Shown piece by piece: positions 32,204 through 42,739 of a stretch of 64,000 nucleotides of DNA. Below the pieces are notes generated by a model that was not told where the DNA came from, ran no database searches, and was given only the letters and a program-made list of their open reading frames with translations. Made by a program: the position numbers and the translations under genes. Positions within the stretch are counted from its first letter, which is position 1, and every line of letters starts with the position of its first letter. The stretch is from Chryseobacterium sp. G0162 (lineage in GTDB: Bacteria; Bacteroidota; Bacteroidia; Flavobacteriales; Weeksellaceae), in contig NZ_CP033922.1 in NCBI RefSeq assembly GCF_003815715.1, positions 744,001 to 808,000 of the forward strand, read 5' to 3'.

Positions 32204-34132
32204 TTAATGCTTAATGAATTTGATATGTTTTTCATTCACTGTAATAACATAGGCTCCCGGAACCAGTTCTCCGATCTGTATAGCTTTTCCTGGTTGATAA
32301 ATAGCTTTTCTTACTAATTTTCCATCTATAGCATGAATAGAAAACTCGGTTGCTTTATCTATTCCCTTTATATAAAGTTCATTTTTTGCTGGATTAGGAT
32401 ATAAACCAAAGCTATCCTTTTCTACAGAAGATACACTTAATGTATTATCCTGGACGACAGTAGAATTCTTTTCCAGAATCTGATGTTCAGCATTAAACTG
32501 AACACTTGCTATAGGAAACGATATATTTTCAGCAAAATATTGGTTATTGAAAGTATTATTCAATACTAAATCAGCAGTCTGTCCACCTGTTCCGGTAACT
32601 TTTACAGGCAGAGGCATTTCGAAAAAGCTTACTGTAGGGCTGCTTTGTGTCTGAGAAACATTCAATGTAATCTGATTACCCGTTTGCTTCCACTTTATCG
32701 CATAAGTTGGATACCCTTCTCCATAGATCCAGTCATTAAAAAATTCTGTAAAATCTTTTCCGGTAGACTGAAGTAAAGATGCATTAAAGTCTGCAGTTCT
32801 CACATAGTTGTAAGCCAAAGCAGGTCTTCCGTGATAATCTTTAAGTGCCTGATAGAAAATATCATCACCTAAGATCCATTTTATCATTCTTAAAGCATAC
32901 CCCCCTTTCGCATAGGTTAGCCTACTATCAAAAATTCTGTAGATATCATTAAGTCCGGTATCAGGAACATAAGTAGTTCCCCCCACATTATTGGTAATTA
33001 AAGCTGTTTGATTAACAAGATAATTCATAAACTCATCATGGGTCATAATCAGTTTTTCATTGGCAACATGTTCTCCAAAAGTTGCAAAACCTTCATTCAG
33101 CCATATATCATTCCATATTCCACAAGTCACTTTATCTCCAAACCATTGATGAGCGAGTTCATGGGCAATAAGAGACTTAGTCCAACCACTCATGGAAGAC
33201 ATGGTCTGATGTTCCATTCCGCCGCCATTAAGATATTCCATATGCCCATATTTTTCATTACGGAAAGGATAAGATCCAAAATACGTTTCAAAAATATCCA
33301 TTATCTGTTTTGTCCATTCAATATTGGATACTTTTACAGGATCTCCGGCTGTTGATGGGTAAATATAATTGACAAATGGAAATGGAGGGTTTCCGATGGT
33401 GCTATTCGTTTTAGCAAAATTTGTGATAGATAGTGCTATAAGATAAGCAGCAGTAGGATACATCGTTCTCCAAAAAGTCAGCTTCTTCCCGGTTGTTGTA
33501 GAAATGATTTCAGACATTAATTTTCCGTTGGCAGCTACACTATATTGTGATGGCGTAGTCACTTTAAAATCAAATCTTTCGATCTTATCATTTAAGCTTT
33601 GTTTAGTAGGAAACCAGTCCTGTGCACCATACGGTTCATTTAAAGTAGAAAAGACAGGTATATTAGATCCCTGAGTTCCAATTCTGACCGTATTATTTGC
33701 CGGGGAACCGGAATAATGTATTGTCAGTGAATCTAAGGTATTTGCCGGAATAGAAGCCGGAAAATCAATTTTAATCTCCTGGGTAGAAAGCTGCTGAAAC
33801 GGAATATTGCTGCCATGGTATTGTACCTGAGAAACCGACAGAAGATTGGTAAGATCAAAATAAATACTCGCCATACTCTGATTAGGCTTAAAATGCGAGG
33901 TCACAGATCCGGAAATATAATGAACAGCAGGATCAACACTCACATCCATTCTCTGGTATTGTAAATCATAATTCAGAGTATTGGGATTCACACTTCCGAT
34001 TCCCATTTTTTTGGTAAAAGATTTCATTTCCTGTTCTACCAATCCTTTCATTTCAATAGTATGAATCTCTTTTTGACTATAAAGCTGCTGAACCATCAAA
34101 AAGCTCAACATCAGCAGGTAAAATTTTCTCAT
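32204..34132 (-). CDS. Secreted M1-family aminopeptidase with T9SS domain
   Basis: 642 residues from the ATG at 34132, which gives a clean signal peptide (MRKFYLLMLSFLMVQQLYSQ); a start at 34180 would add 16 unrelated residues. Gluzincin peptidase with HELAHQWFG zinc motif, downstream Glu in LNEGFATFGE and the exopeptidase motif GGGMEHQTMSSM. The C-terminal SFGLYPNPAKNELYIKG...QIGELVPGAYVITVNEKHIKFIKH is a T9SS type A sorting domain. It removes N-terminal residues from peptides outside the cell. An excess of T9SS exoproteins in the window suits a protein-degrading lifestyle. Confidence 0.93.
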   Translation of the reverse strand: MRKFYLLMLSFLMVQQLYSQKEIHTIEMKGLVEQEMKSFTKKMGIGSVNPNTLNYDLQYQRMDVSVDPAVHYISGSVTSHFKPNQSMASIYFDLTNLLSVSQVQYHGSNIPFQQLSTQEIKIDFPASIPANTLDSLTIHYSGSPANNTVRIGTQGSNIPVFSTLNEPYGAQDWFPTKQSLNDKIERFDFKVTTPSQYSVAANGKLMSEIISTTTGKKLTFWRTMYPTAAYLIALSITNFAKTNSTIGNPPFPFVNYIYPSTAGDPVKVSNIEWTKQIMDIFETYFGSYPFRNEKYGHMEYLNGGGMEHQTMSSMSGWTKSLIAHELAHQWFGDKVTCGIWNDIWLNEGFATFGEHVANEKLIMTHDEFMNYLVNQTALITNNVGGTTYVPDTGLNDIYRIFDSRLTYAKGGYALRMIKWILGDDIFYQALKDYHGRPALAYNYVRTADFNASLLQSTGKDFTEFFNDWIYGEGYPTYAIKWKQTGNQITLNVSQTQSSPTVSFFEMPLPVKVTGTGGQTADLVLNNTFNNQYFAENISFPIASVQFNAEHQILEKNSTVVQDNTLSVSSVEKDSFGLYPNPAKNELYIKGIDKATEFSIHAIDGKLVRKAIYQPGKAIQIGELVPGAYVITVNEKHIKFIKH

Positions 34133-34153
34133 ATGCAGAAATATTGTAATATT

Positions 34154-34193
34154 CAAATATAAAAAAAACCTCTTAATCATTGATTAAAAGGTT
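34154..34193 (-). terminator. Terminator of dacB, followed by the M1 peptidase promoter
   Basis: On the minus strand a stem AACCTTTTAATCA with TGATTAAGAGGTT (34169-34193) precedes a run of T. A TATATTTG -7-like element (complement of 34154-34161) comes directly after, 22 bp before the peptidase start. Confidence 0.75.
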
Positions 34194-34219
34194 CTTATAA
34201 TATATAAAATAAACGGGTT

Positions 34220-35689
34220 CTAAAGATCCAGAGCCGGTTCAAGAATCTTTTCCATTCTTTTCTTCACCATATCTACTGATCCTGAATAATTGTTCACCAT
34301 TAAAGAGAAAACTAAGGTTTTACCAGAATTGGTCTTCAGGTAACCAGCCAGTGTTTTCACTTTATTTAAAGTTCCTGTTTTTGCAAAAACCTGTCCGTTC
34401 CCCGTTCCAAGGAACATTCTTTTCAAGGTTCCGGATTGTCCACCGATAGGTAAAGATGTTAAGTAAGATCTGTAATATTTTTCATCCATTAAAGAAGTCA
34501 AAAACTTCACCTGAGAAATGGGAGTCACATTATTGCTTCTTGAAAGTCCGCTTCCATCTATATAATTTAGACCCAACATGTCAAAACCAGCATCCTTTAA
34601 GTGATCTGTCACTACAATTCTTCCTGATTCTGAAGTCTGATCTCCTAATTTCTGAAAACCTACTGTTCTCAATAACGCTTCTGCCAATGAATTATCACTA
34701 TGCTGATTCGTATAATATACAATATCACCCAATGTTGGAGATTTGTAAGCAGAAATCATTTTTCTGTTTTCCGGAGTTGGGTCCGTCATCTTTGCAGATA
34801 CTTTTCCGGTAACAGGAATTCCGCTTTTCACCAAGGTAGTTCTGAAAGAATTTGCCAGATATGCTGGTGCATCTGGAAGTTTTGTTGTTAAAATTCCATC
34901 TCCATCATATTTTTCAGCATATACCATCTGATGAGCATAAGGTGAAACGTAGAAAAATTTCTTTTCTGTAGAAAAACCGGATTTCTTTACGATGAGTTTT
35001 TCATTAGCCGGATTAATGGCATGTGTGGTTCCTGCAGGCAGATAATAATTATTATTTTCCAACCATACAACATTTTCCGGAAGCATTGCAATATTGCCTT
35101 TGAAAAGCGCTGTCTGAATGATAATATCACCATTTACCTTTTGGATTCCCTCACGCGAAAGTCCACCTATGAAATCTGAAATAATGTCTCTATAAGATCC
35201 TGCTCCTGCTTTGTTTGTTCCCAGAGATGGATCTCCACTTCCTACTACATACAAATTTCCGTTTAACGTTCCGTTTTCATCTACAGTTCCTGAATACTCC
35301 AACTGAGTCATCCAACGATAGTTTTCCCCTAGGAGATTCAATGCTGTTTCAGTAGTCAGTAATTTTGTTGTGGAAGCTGGGACTAACGGCGAGCTTTCGT
35401 TGTACGAAGAAATGACCTTCTTCGTTTTCGGGTCATACACTACGAATCCCCAGGTTGCATTTTTCAGCACAGGATCCGCCATCATTGTGTTTACATTAAT
35501 GTCTACAAGTTCTTTAGCCGACAAAACACTTTTCTCCACCATCGAACTTACAGGCGACGGAAGGTTTAAGCTGTTTTTCTGATTGTCGTAATTCTGAGAG
35601 TAAAGAACAGTAGAAACGGTAGATTGAGCCAGGAAGAAACCGGAAGCCAACACCGCTGCACTTGAAATATATTTTCTGAAATTTACCAT
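34220..35689 (-). CDS. dacB: D-alanyl-D-alanine carboxypeptidase/endopeptidase (PBP4)
   Basis: 489-residue S13-family penicillin-binding protein with a signal peptide (ending FLAQS). The SxxK motif is Ser106-Thr-Thr-Lys109 (PASTTKLLTTETALNLLG), the SxN motif is SDN (HSDNSLAEALLR), and KTG is in FAKTGTLNKVKTLAGY. It trims D-Ala from stem peptides and cuts cross-links in the periplasm. A TACTTTTG -7 element lies about 90 bp upstream (complement of 35779-35786), so the leader is long. Confidence 0.93.
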   Translation of the reverse strand: MVNFRKYISSAAVLASGFFLAQSTVSTVLYSQNYDNQKNSLNLPSPVSSMVEKSVLSAKELVDINVNTMMADPVLKNATWGFVVYDPKTKKVISSYNESSPLVPASTTKLLTTETALNLLGENYRWMTQLEYSGTVDENGTLNGNLYVVGSGDPSLGTNKAGAGSYRDIISDFIGGLSREGIQKVNGDIIIQTALFKGNIAMLPENVVWLENNNYYLPAGTTHAINPANEKLIVKKSGFSTEKKFFYVSPYAHQMVYAEKYDGDGILTTKLPDAPAYLANSFRTTLVKSGIPVTGKVSAKMTDPTPENRKMISAYKSPTLGDIVYYTNQHSDNSLAEALLRTVGFQKLGDQTSESGRIVVTDHLKDAGFDMLGLNYIDGSGLSRSNNVTPISQVKFLTSLMDEKYYRSYLTSLPIGGQSGTLKRMFLGTGNGQVFAKTGTLNKVKTLAGYLKTNSGKTLVFSLMVNNYSGSVDMVKKRMEKILEPALDL

Positions 35690-35851
35690 CTATCCTTTTT
35701 TTGTTTTCTATAGTTTGAGCCTGTAGAAAATGATAAGTTAAATCATTCAATAAAAAAGCCAAACACTTAATCAACGTCCAAAAGTAGAAATTATTGTTAT
35801 ACAACGGACCACAGAGGTCTTATAAAAGAGTGTAAAGTTTGTTAAAAATTG

Positions 35852-38299
35852 TTAAAAATCAACAAAAACATCCTTTTTAATGCTTTGATAAGCAGTAATT
35901 TCATCGAATTCTTTCAAACTTATCAAAACCATGTTTTTAAACTTTTCATAGTTTTTCCCACGGGGTAACTTCAGTAAAATCTGGAACTGATATAAATTAT
36001 TTAACCTGGCAATCTGAGCTCTTTCCGGTCCCAAAATACATTCTTCAGGAAGATATTTTCTCAGAATAGAACCTAGAAACTGAGAGGCACGGTCTACCTT
36101 ATCATCTCTCCTGTGTTTCAGTTCGATCATAATCAGTTTGGTAAACGGCGGATAGTGGAATTTCTGACGTTCGGTAAGAATATACTTATAGATTTTCGCC
36201 GGATTATTCATTTTAATCAGCTGAAATACGGAATGATCAGGATTATAAGTTTGAATCAGGATTTTACCTTTCCCTGAAACTCTTCCCGCTCTTCCGGAAA
36301 CCTGTGTAATTAACTGATAGGCCCTTTCTTCTGCCCGGAAATCCTGTACATATAATAAGGAATCAGCTTTAGGAATAGCTACCAATTCTATATGGTCAAA
36401 ATCGAGACCTTTGGAAATCATCTGTGTTCCTACTACAATATCGGTTTCTCCATCTTCAATTTTCTCATACAGCTTTTCATAGGCAAACTTCTTACGCATA
36501 GAATCTACATCCATCCTGTCCACCTCATTTTCAGGAAACAGTTTGGATACTTCTTCGTGAATCTGCTCTACTCCTACTCCTCTTTCATTCAGGTTTTCCG
36601 AGTTACATTTCGGGCAGGTTCTAGGCTTTGAAGCTCTTTGACCACAATAATGACATTTCATTTCATTGGCCGCCTTATGATACGTCATTACCACATCACA
36701 ATTGGAGCAATAATTAACATAACCACAGGTTTCACACTCTATAACATTGGCATATCCACGTCTGTTGTGAAGAACGATAGCCTGGTTCTTTTCATCAATT
36801 GTGTGCTTAATGGCGTCAATAAGCCTTGTAGAAAAATTTCCAGATACGTTTTTAGATTCCTGAGCTTCTTTGAAATTAATCAGTTCATATTCAGGCAGAT
36901 TCACATTCCCGAACCTTTCATTCAGGAAAATGTATTTCATTTTATCTTTTCTGGCTCTGTAATAACTTTCAACAGAAGGGGTTGCAGAGCCCAGAATAAC
37001 TCCGGCTTTATACAAACCACCCAAAACCAGTGCAGCATCTTTAGCATTAAAATAGGGCGTAACTTCCCTTGGTTTATAAGCAGAATCGTGTTCTTCATCT
37101 ACTACAATCAATCCCAGATCCTGATAAGGTAAAAACAAAGCATTTCTGGTTCCCACAAGAATACGGATATCATTCTGTTTAATTCTTCTCCACACCTCTA
37201 CCCTTTCGAAATCTGTCAGTTTCTGATGGTAAAATCCTAACTGCCTGCCATATTTTTTTTCAAGTCTTTGGGTAATCTGTTTAGTCAGAGAAATTTCAGG
37301 AAGTAAAAAGAGAACGTTTTTCCCTTCTCTGATACATTCTTCAATTTTCTCTAAATAAATATGCGTTTTTCCTGACGATGTTACGCCATGAAGCAGCACA
37401 TTTTTTCCTTCTTCAAAAGCTTCATCGATCTCAGATTTTGCTATTTTCTGCTCTTCGGAAAGTTCTTCTATCTCTTCAATTTCGCCTTCATAACTTTCAA
37501 TCCTGTCTTTCTGCATATAATATTCCTCCACAAGACCTTTGTCTGCCAATGCCTTGAAATGAGAGCTTCCAAAATAGCCGTCTTCAAACAATTCGGCTTT
37601 TTTAATATGAAGATCAGGGTTTTCAGTCTGCTTTTCTAAAATTAAAAGGAACAGATCTTTTTGCTTAGGAGCCTTATTCAGCTTTAAAAGAATTTCTGTA
37701 AGATTCTGATTGTTTAAAACACTATCATTAATTCTTACATAAGCTACTTCTTTCGCCTTATATTTTTCGGCAATTTTCTCATCAATCTCAATATACTGCA
37801 GATCGATCAGAGAATTGATGGTTTTAATAATTTCTTTCTTGGGAATAAATGCTTCAATATCTGTAAGATTGACCAATTGTCTTACTTCCAGCGCCTGAAC
37901 CAAGTACATTTCATTGACATCCAGGTTTTCAAAGTCAATAACTACACCGGGTTTTAATTTTAAATACGTTTCGCTCTCCAGTTTTAAGGAAGATGGAAAA
38001 GCTAACCTGTAAATCTCTCCGAGGTTACACAGATAATAATCGGAAAGCCAGTTCCAGAAACGAATTTGTTCTTCCGGAAGAATAGGTCTTTCATCCAAAA
38101 TACTGATGACATCCTTCGCCACAAAGTTATCCGGAGCATTATCATGAAGTTCAAAAACAATTCCCGTATAGATCTTTTTTCCTCCAAATGGTACCAGAAC
38201 CCTCATTCCTAATTGAATTTCAGGCATTAGTTCTTCTGGAACCTTATAGGTGAAGGATCCTTTTAAATTAAGTGGTAAAACAATTTGAGCGTATTGCAA
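35852..38299 (-). CDS. priA: Primosomal protein N' (helicase PriA)
   Basis: 815-residue replication-restart helicase. The N-terminal DNA-binding domain (1-about 110) is followed by the helicase core with Walker A GVTSSGKTH, the DEEH box VVDEEHD, and GSATPSVES. The zinc cysteines CETCGYVNYCSNCD and CHYCGQ...CPKCNSENL bind two Zn. Motif V/VI are GTQMISKGLDFDHIELVAI and QLITQVSGRAGR. It reloads the replicative helicase at stalled forks. The gene stands alone, upstream of dacB on the same strand but separated by 160 bp. Confidence 0.97.
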   Translation of the reverse strand: MQYAQIVLPLNLKGSFTYKVPEELMPEIQLGMRVLVPFGGKKIYTGIVFELHDNAPDNFVAKDVISILDERPILPEEQIRFWNWLSDYYLCNLGEIYRLAFPSSLKLESETYLKLKPGVVIDFENLDVNEMYLVQALEVRQLVNLTDIEAFIPKKEIIKTINSLIDLQYIEIDEKIAEKYKAKEVAYVRINDSVLNNQNLTEILLKLNKAPKQKDLFLLILEKQTENPDLHIKKAELFEDGYFGSSHFKALADKGLVEEYYMQKDRIESYEGEIEEIEELSEEQKIAKSEIDEAFEEGKNVLLHGVTSSGKTHIYLEKIEECIREGKNVLFLLPEISLTKQITQRLEKKYGRQLGFYHQKLTDFERVEVWRRIKQNDIRILVGTRNALFLPYQDLGLIVVDEEHDSAYKPREVTPYFNAKDAALVLGGLYKAGVILGSATPSVESYYRARKDKMKYIFLNERFGNVNLPEYELINFKEAQESKNVSGNFSTRLIDAIKHTIDEKNQAIVLHNRRGYANVIECETCGYVNYCSNCDVVMTYHKAANEMKCHYCGQRASKPRTCPKCNSENLNERGVGVEQIHEEVSKLFPENEVDRMDVDSMRKKFAYEKLYEKIEDGETDIVVGTQMISKGLDFDHIELVAIPKADSLLYVQDFRAEERAYQLITQVSGRAGRVSGKGKILIQTYNPDHSVFQLIKMNNPAKIYKYILTERQKFHYPPFTKLIMIELKHRRDDKVDRASQFLGSILRKYLPEECILGPERAQIARLNNLYQFQILLKLPRGKNYEKFKNMVLISLKEFDEITAYQSIKKDVFVDF

Positions 38300-38401
38300 G
38301 GGAAATATTTAAAGTGTAAAATTAGATGTTTCTGAAGAGAACTGCAATTTTTTGTTAATGATTACGCCTATTTTGTATTATCTTTATTCACCATTTTTTT
38401 C

Positions 38402-39151
38402 ATGGAAAATTACATTTTATTATTTTTGATAGGACTTATAGCTGGTGCTTTGAATGCGGCAGCTGGTGGTGGATCATTCATTACTTTTCCAGCTTTTATC
38501 TATGCAGGCGTTCCTCCGATTCAGGCTAATGCATCCAGTACTGTAGCATTATTTCCTGGTAGTTTAGCCAGTGCCTGGAAGTTCAAAGAGTATATTCAGC
38601 CTTTTCCCAATATTTCAATAACGACAATGATTATTTTTACTCTTTTGGGGGGATGTGCAGGAGGCTTTCTTCTTTTATATACTCCATCAGCAGATTTTAA
38701 GCTAATAGTTCCATGGCTTCTTTTATTAGGTTCTCTCGCATTTGCATTTGGAAAACAAGCCGGTAACTGGCTTAGAAAAAGAATTAAGATTGGTTCCGGA
38801 TTAGTTTTAGGTGCTCAGTTTATTTTAGGAATATATGGCGGTTATTTTGGTGGTGCAGTAGGAATTATGATGATGGCTGTATGGGCATTATTCGGCTTAT
38901 CAGACATCAAAATCATCAATGCTAATAAAACACTTTTTACAGGAATAGCTAATGCTGCAGCAGTTATTTTATTTATTTCAGCGGGTAAAATATATTGGCC
39001 GGAAACCTGTACCATGATGGTTGCTACAATTTTAGGCGGTTATTTTGGTGCTCATTTCACCAAAAAACTTGATCCGGTAAAGTTAAGAACCGGAATTATA
39101 TTCTTCAATTTTCTGATTACCTTCGTTTTCTTTATTAAAACTTTTTCTTAG
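38402..39151 (+). CDS. TauE/SafE-family membrane transporter
   Basis: 249-residue transporter with seven to eight spans. The family repeat ALNAAAGGGSFITFPAFIYAGVPPIQANASSTVALFPGSLAS opens the first half; GIYGGYFGGAVGIMMMAVWALFGLSDIKIINANKTLFTGIANAAAVILF opens the second. Family members export sulfite, sulfonates or related anions. It has no neighbours of sulfur metabolism here, so the substrate is undetermined. Divergent from priA. Confidence 0.9.
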   Translation: MENYILLFLIGLIAGALNAAAGGGSFITFPAFIYAGVPPIQANASSTVALFPGSLASAWKFKEYIQPFPNISITTMIIFTLLGGCAGGFLLLYTPSADFKLIVPWLLLLGSLAFAFGKQAGNWLRKRIKIGSGLVLGAQFILGIYGGYFGGAVGIMMMAVWALFGLSDIKIINANKTLFTGIANAAAVILFISAGKIYWPETCTMMVATILGGYFGAHFTKKLDPVKLRTGIIFFNFLITFVFFIKTFS

Positions 39152-39164
39152 TAGAAACCTATAT

Positions 39165-40073
39165 TTAGAATATAATATCTATTATCTCATACCACATTGC
39201 AGAGGTAAAAAACCCTACAATAATACTGACTCCGATAATCAGGTTGGTTAGCTTTGTATTCAGCCTGAACTGTTCTGCAATGATACTTGAAGTCACTAAT
39301 GTTGGCATGGCTGCTTCGAATATGGTAATTTTTGCGACATCTCCTTTTATTCCTAACAATAAAGCCATTCCCAATACAATTGCAGGTGCCAGAATTAATT
39401 TATATAACATGGAAGCTGACATCTGAGGAATAAGCTTTTTCCAGCCATTAAATTTCAATTGTAATCCAACTGAGAACAGAGCTAACGGGCTTACAGTAGC
39501 GGCTAATTTATCAAAAAGAGGTTCTGCAACAGTTAAATCTATAAATTGAGATAATACCAATGCTGAAATACAGCCTATTAATGGTGGAAATGTAATCAGA
39601 CGCTTCAGAATAAATACGGCGTTTACTCTTCCGGACTTACTTCCTCCTTTCACAGCTGCAATAATTCCCAACGTTGAAAGGGCAAAAAACATCGTTTGGT
39701 CGCAAATAATCGCGATACTCAAAAGACCTTCCCCATAAAAAGCACTGATCAAAGGAAATCCGATAAAAGAAGTATTGCTATAACCGCTGGCCAACTCCAA
39801 CGTGCTTCTTGACCGCCTTGAATATCCTCTACTTTTACTGTAAAACATTACATAAAAGAAACAAAATACAGACACTAAGAAAGTGGCTGCAATCGGAAAA
39901 AGCATTTCCGTTGTCCATTGTACTTTCGGCAGGTATTTGAATGAAACTGCCGGTAGAGCAAGATAAAGAATCCAGGTATTGATCCCCTTGTGGGCATCCG
40001 GGTGGATAGATTTTGTTGCTTTGAATATCATTCCTGCAATAATGCACACTGCAATCAGAACAAAATTTACCAT
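39165..40073 (-). CDS. AEC-family transporter (auxin efflux carrier type)
   Basis: 302-residue permease with about ten spans. It carries the AEC pattern: an N-terminal inverted repeat (WILYLALPAVSFKYLPK) with proline kinks, a middle hydrophilic loop with SRGYSRRSRSTLELASGYSNTSFIGFPLISAFYGEGLL, and a second repeat ending FEAAMPTLVTSSIIAEQF. Family members move malonate, malate or other small anions; no substrate can be assigned. It converges with the TauE/SafE gene. Confidence 0.88.
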   Translation of the reverse strand: MVNFVLIAVCIIAGMIFKATKSIHPDAHKGINTWILYLALPAVSFKYLPKVQWTTEMLFPIAATFLVSVFCFFYVMFYSKSRGYSRRSRSTLELASGYSNTSFIGFPLISAFYGEGLLSIAIICDQTMFFALSTLGIIAAVKGGSKSGRVNAVFILKRLITFPPLIGCISALVLSQFIDLTVAEPLFDKLAATVSPLALFSVGLQLKFNGWKKLIPQMSASMLYKLILAPAIVLGMALLLGIKGDVAKITIFEAAMPTLVTSSIIAEQFRLNTKLTNLIIGVSIIVGFFTSAMWYEIIDIIF

Positions 40074-40198
40074 AACTATAAAGAAATATGCTGCAAAGTT
40101 ACGGCTGATTTCTGAGTTGGGAATAGGAAAATTTATATTTTTTTGAGTAAGAGTTCGATTGAAAACAACATTAATTAGATAAATAGCTTAGTTTTTCT

Positions 40199-40231
40199 AA
40201 ACGTTATAGGTTTTTGAAACCCATAACGTTT
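40199..40231 (-). terminator. Hairpin after the beta-mannosidase gene
   Basis: Arms AAACGTTATAGGTTT (40199-40213) and AAACCCATAACGTTT (40217-40231), one mismatch, 25 bp past the mannosidase stop. The T run expected on the minus strand is missing, so termination is uncertain; RNA stabilisation is an alternative. Confidence 0.5.
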
Positions 40232-40255
40232 TGGTACTGTTAAATAACTTCTTCA

Positions 40256-42739
40256 TTAATTTTCAAAAATTTCAAACAAACTCATCACCTCAACCTTATC
40301 CAAAGATTTCGAAAGGGTAATTCTTTTTGATGTCACAGGTAACAGATCAAAGAAGTTATCACTGAAATGAGTATCTCCGATCAGGTATACGTCCTTTGCC
40401 AAAACATCTGTTGATACTTCAATTTCTGTTGGCGATATTTTTTTAATGGTGATATTAGGTTTTGAGAGTTTCAAATCTTTAGGTTTAGCAGGAAAGAAAA
40501 GCTTTTCAAATTTCACATCTTCACTATCTAAACTTATTTTCAAAACAGCTTTCGATACATCAAATTTTGCCAGATCAGCTTTGTTAATACTCAAAATTTT
40601 CTCACTCACATCAGCTTTCAACTCTTTATTAATATTAGATTTCCATAGCTGTTTTCCTTCAAAATCAATGAGCTCAAATTTTATATCAGCTTTTATCTCT
40701 TTCAATACATCACTAATCAGATAGATTTCATAAGCTTTACTATTTTCAGCAACAGAAATCAGTACAGGCTCAAAACTTCTTTTTGTCTGATAGTGAAAAG
40801 CCTTCCAATTTCCTAAATAATCAATGGACGACCATGAAACTACCGGCCAGCAGTCATTAAGCTGCCAGTACAATGTTCCCATATTATAAGGTTTTGCTCT
40901 ACGATGAGCTTCTATTGCAATCTGCATTCCTCTCGCCTGTAGCAGTTGGGATACATAATTATACTTCACAAAACCTGTGGGTATTGCATAGTCCCGTCCC
41001 ATATATTTATTAATAATCTCCCAGCCTCTTGCATGTTTTTCATGGGCTTTAATAGTGGGATTTTGTAAGTCCAGATCAGCAACTCCTGAAAACATTGACT
41101 TTGTGGTAGCTAAAGTTGGCATTCCCTGAAAACCATATTCAGACATAAAGCGGCCTACTTTTTCATGATACATTTCGAAAGGCTGTTCACCCCACCAAAC
41201 ACCCCAATAATGAGAGTCTCCTTCTGTAAGGCTTTCTTTATGTCCCCATCCGATAGATGGTGAGCTTGGCCAATACAGATTTTTATCCGGCGTAAGGCTT
41301 TGTTTCAATGTATTAGGAATAACTTCATGAAACAGCTTTTTATAATCTTTCCAGACCTGCAAAGAATCTGCTTTTGAGTATTTAAACTGTTTCTGATATC
41401 CCCAATTGACAATCGCTTCATCAATTTCATTATTTCCACACCATAAGGCAATGGATGGATGGTTTTGCAGTCTGTTGACCTGATCTTTCACTTCTTCTTT
41501 TACATTCTCCAGAAATTCATTATCTGCCGGATAAAAACTTCCTGCAAACATAAAATCCTGCCACACCAAAATTCCGTTTTCATCACAGGCTTTGTAGAAT
41601 TCTTCATCTTCATAGATCCCACCGCCCCAGATCCGGATCATATTCATATTGGCTTCTTTGGCAGCCTTAATTAATTTTTGATATTTTTCCTTCGTAATCC
41701 TTGGAGAGAAACTGTCTGCAGGTATCCAGTTTGTTCCTTTGATGTATAATGGGTTTCCATTAACTTTAAAATAAAAAGATTTACCCTTTTCATCTTTCTC
41801 CTGAATAAGTTCAATATCTCTCAAACCATACGTAACATTGATATCTCTAATAATTCGCCCTCCTTTCTTGTATAAGGAAATCTTTGTAGTATATACAGTA
41901 GGCTTTCCTCTTCCATTAGGCTCCCATCTCTTCGGATTTTTGATATTATAAGGAAGTCTAATTGTATTAAAACCTTTATTAAGATGAAATTTATGCATTC
42001 CTCTATTTAAGTTAAACCACGTAAAGTACTCCCCCTCTTCTTCAGCGAAAATGTTCATATTAAATGATACCTGAGCCAATGAATCAGTAAGTGACTTTTG
42101 CTCAACCTGAATATGATTAACTTTTGCGTTTCTCCAAAACTCCAGTTTTACATCCTTCCAGATTCCTGCTGTTACTAATCTTGGACCCCAATCCCAGCCA
42201 AACTGATATTGTGCTTTTCTTACAAAGCTTCGTGGCGATTCCGGCATGGTAAACGGAACCTTTTTTGCCCGTTCTTTTCCTTCATTGACCGCAGATTTAA
42301 ACTTTACCTGTAACAGATTTGTTCCCTGCTTCAAATATTCTTTCACTGGAATCTCCCAAATCCTGAACATATTATCTGTTTTCTTCAGTAGTTTCCCATT
42401 AAGATAAATGTCAGAAAATGTATCTAATCCGTTAAAAACAAGATCAATATTGTCGTAATCAAAATCCTTGAATGATATATCAAAATTAGTCTGATAATCC
42501 CAATCTTCATTTTCTACCCATTGAACCTTCTTTTCATTTTCATCCTTGAAAGGATCCGGAATAAGCTTATTCGCCATCAGATCCAGATGAACAGTTCCTG
42601 GAACCTTAGCCGGAAACCAGTTTTTATCTTTTGAATTTTTGAACTGCCAGTTTTCAGAGGACAGGCTTCTTTCCGAATACTGAGCAAAAAGAATATTCTG
42701 AATAAAAAGGAAAGCAAAAAGTAAAGTTTTACGCATCAA
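40256..42739 (-). CDS. Beta-mannosidase (GH2)
   Basis: 827-residue glycoside hydrolase family 2 enzyme with a signal peptide (ending FAQ). Jelly-roll domain (NFDISFKDFDYDNIDLVFNGLDTFSDIYLNGKLL), Ig-like domain, then the TIM barrel with KGTNWIPADSFSPRITKEKY, MIRIWGGGIYEDEEFYKACDENGILVWQDFMFA and WCGNNEID, which holds the acid/base Glu. The nucleophile Glu is in SEYGFQGMP. These features set beta-mannosidase apart from beta-galactosidase. It removes the beta-linked mannose from the N-glycan core or from mannan. The GxxExxY gene overlaps its start by 11 bp. Confidence 0.94.
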   Translation of the reverse strand: MMRKTLLFAFLFIQNILFAQYSERSLSSENWQFKNSKDKNWFPAKVPGTVHLDLMANKLIPDPFKDENEKKVQWVENEDWDYQTNFDISFKDFDYDNIDLVFNGLDTFSDIYLNGKLLKKTDNMFRIWEIPVKEYLKQGTNLLQVKFKSAVNEGKERAKKVPFTMPESPRSFVRKAQYQFGWDWGPRLVTAGIWKDVKLEFWRNAKVNHIQVEQKSLTDSLAQVSFNMNIFAEEEGEYFTWFNLNRGMHKFHLNKGFNTIRLPYNIKNPKRWEPNGRGKPTVYTTKISLYKKGGRIIRDINVTYGLRDIELIQEKDEKGKSFYFKVNGNPLYIKGTNWIPADSFSPRITKEKYQKLIKAAKEANMNMIRIWGGGIYEDEEFYKACDENGILVWQDFMFAGSFYPADNEFLENVKEEVKDQVNRLQNHPSIALWCGNNEIDEAIVNWGYQKQFKYSKADSLQVWKDYKKLFHEVIPNTLKQSLTPDKNLYWPSSPSIGWGHKESLTEGDSHYWGVWWGEQPFEMYHEKVGRFMSEYGFQGMPTLATTKSMFSGVADLDLQNPTIKAHEKHARGWEIINKYMGRDYAIPTGFVKYNYVSQLLQARGMQIAIEAHRRAKPYNMGTLYWQLNDCWPVVSWSSIDYLGNWKAFHYQTKRSFEPVLISVAENSKAYEIYLISDVLKEIKADIKFELIDFEGKQLWKSNINKELKADVSEKILSINKADLAKFDVSKAVLKISLDSEDVKFEKLFFPAKPKDLKLSKPNITIKKISPTEIEVSTDVLAKDVYLIGDTHFSDNFFDLLPVTSKRITLSKSLDKVEVMSLFEIFEN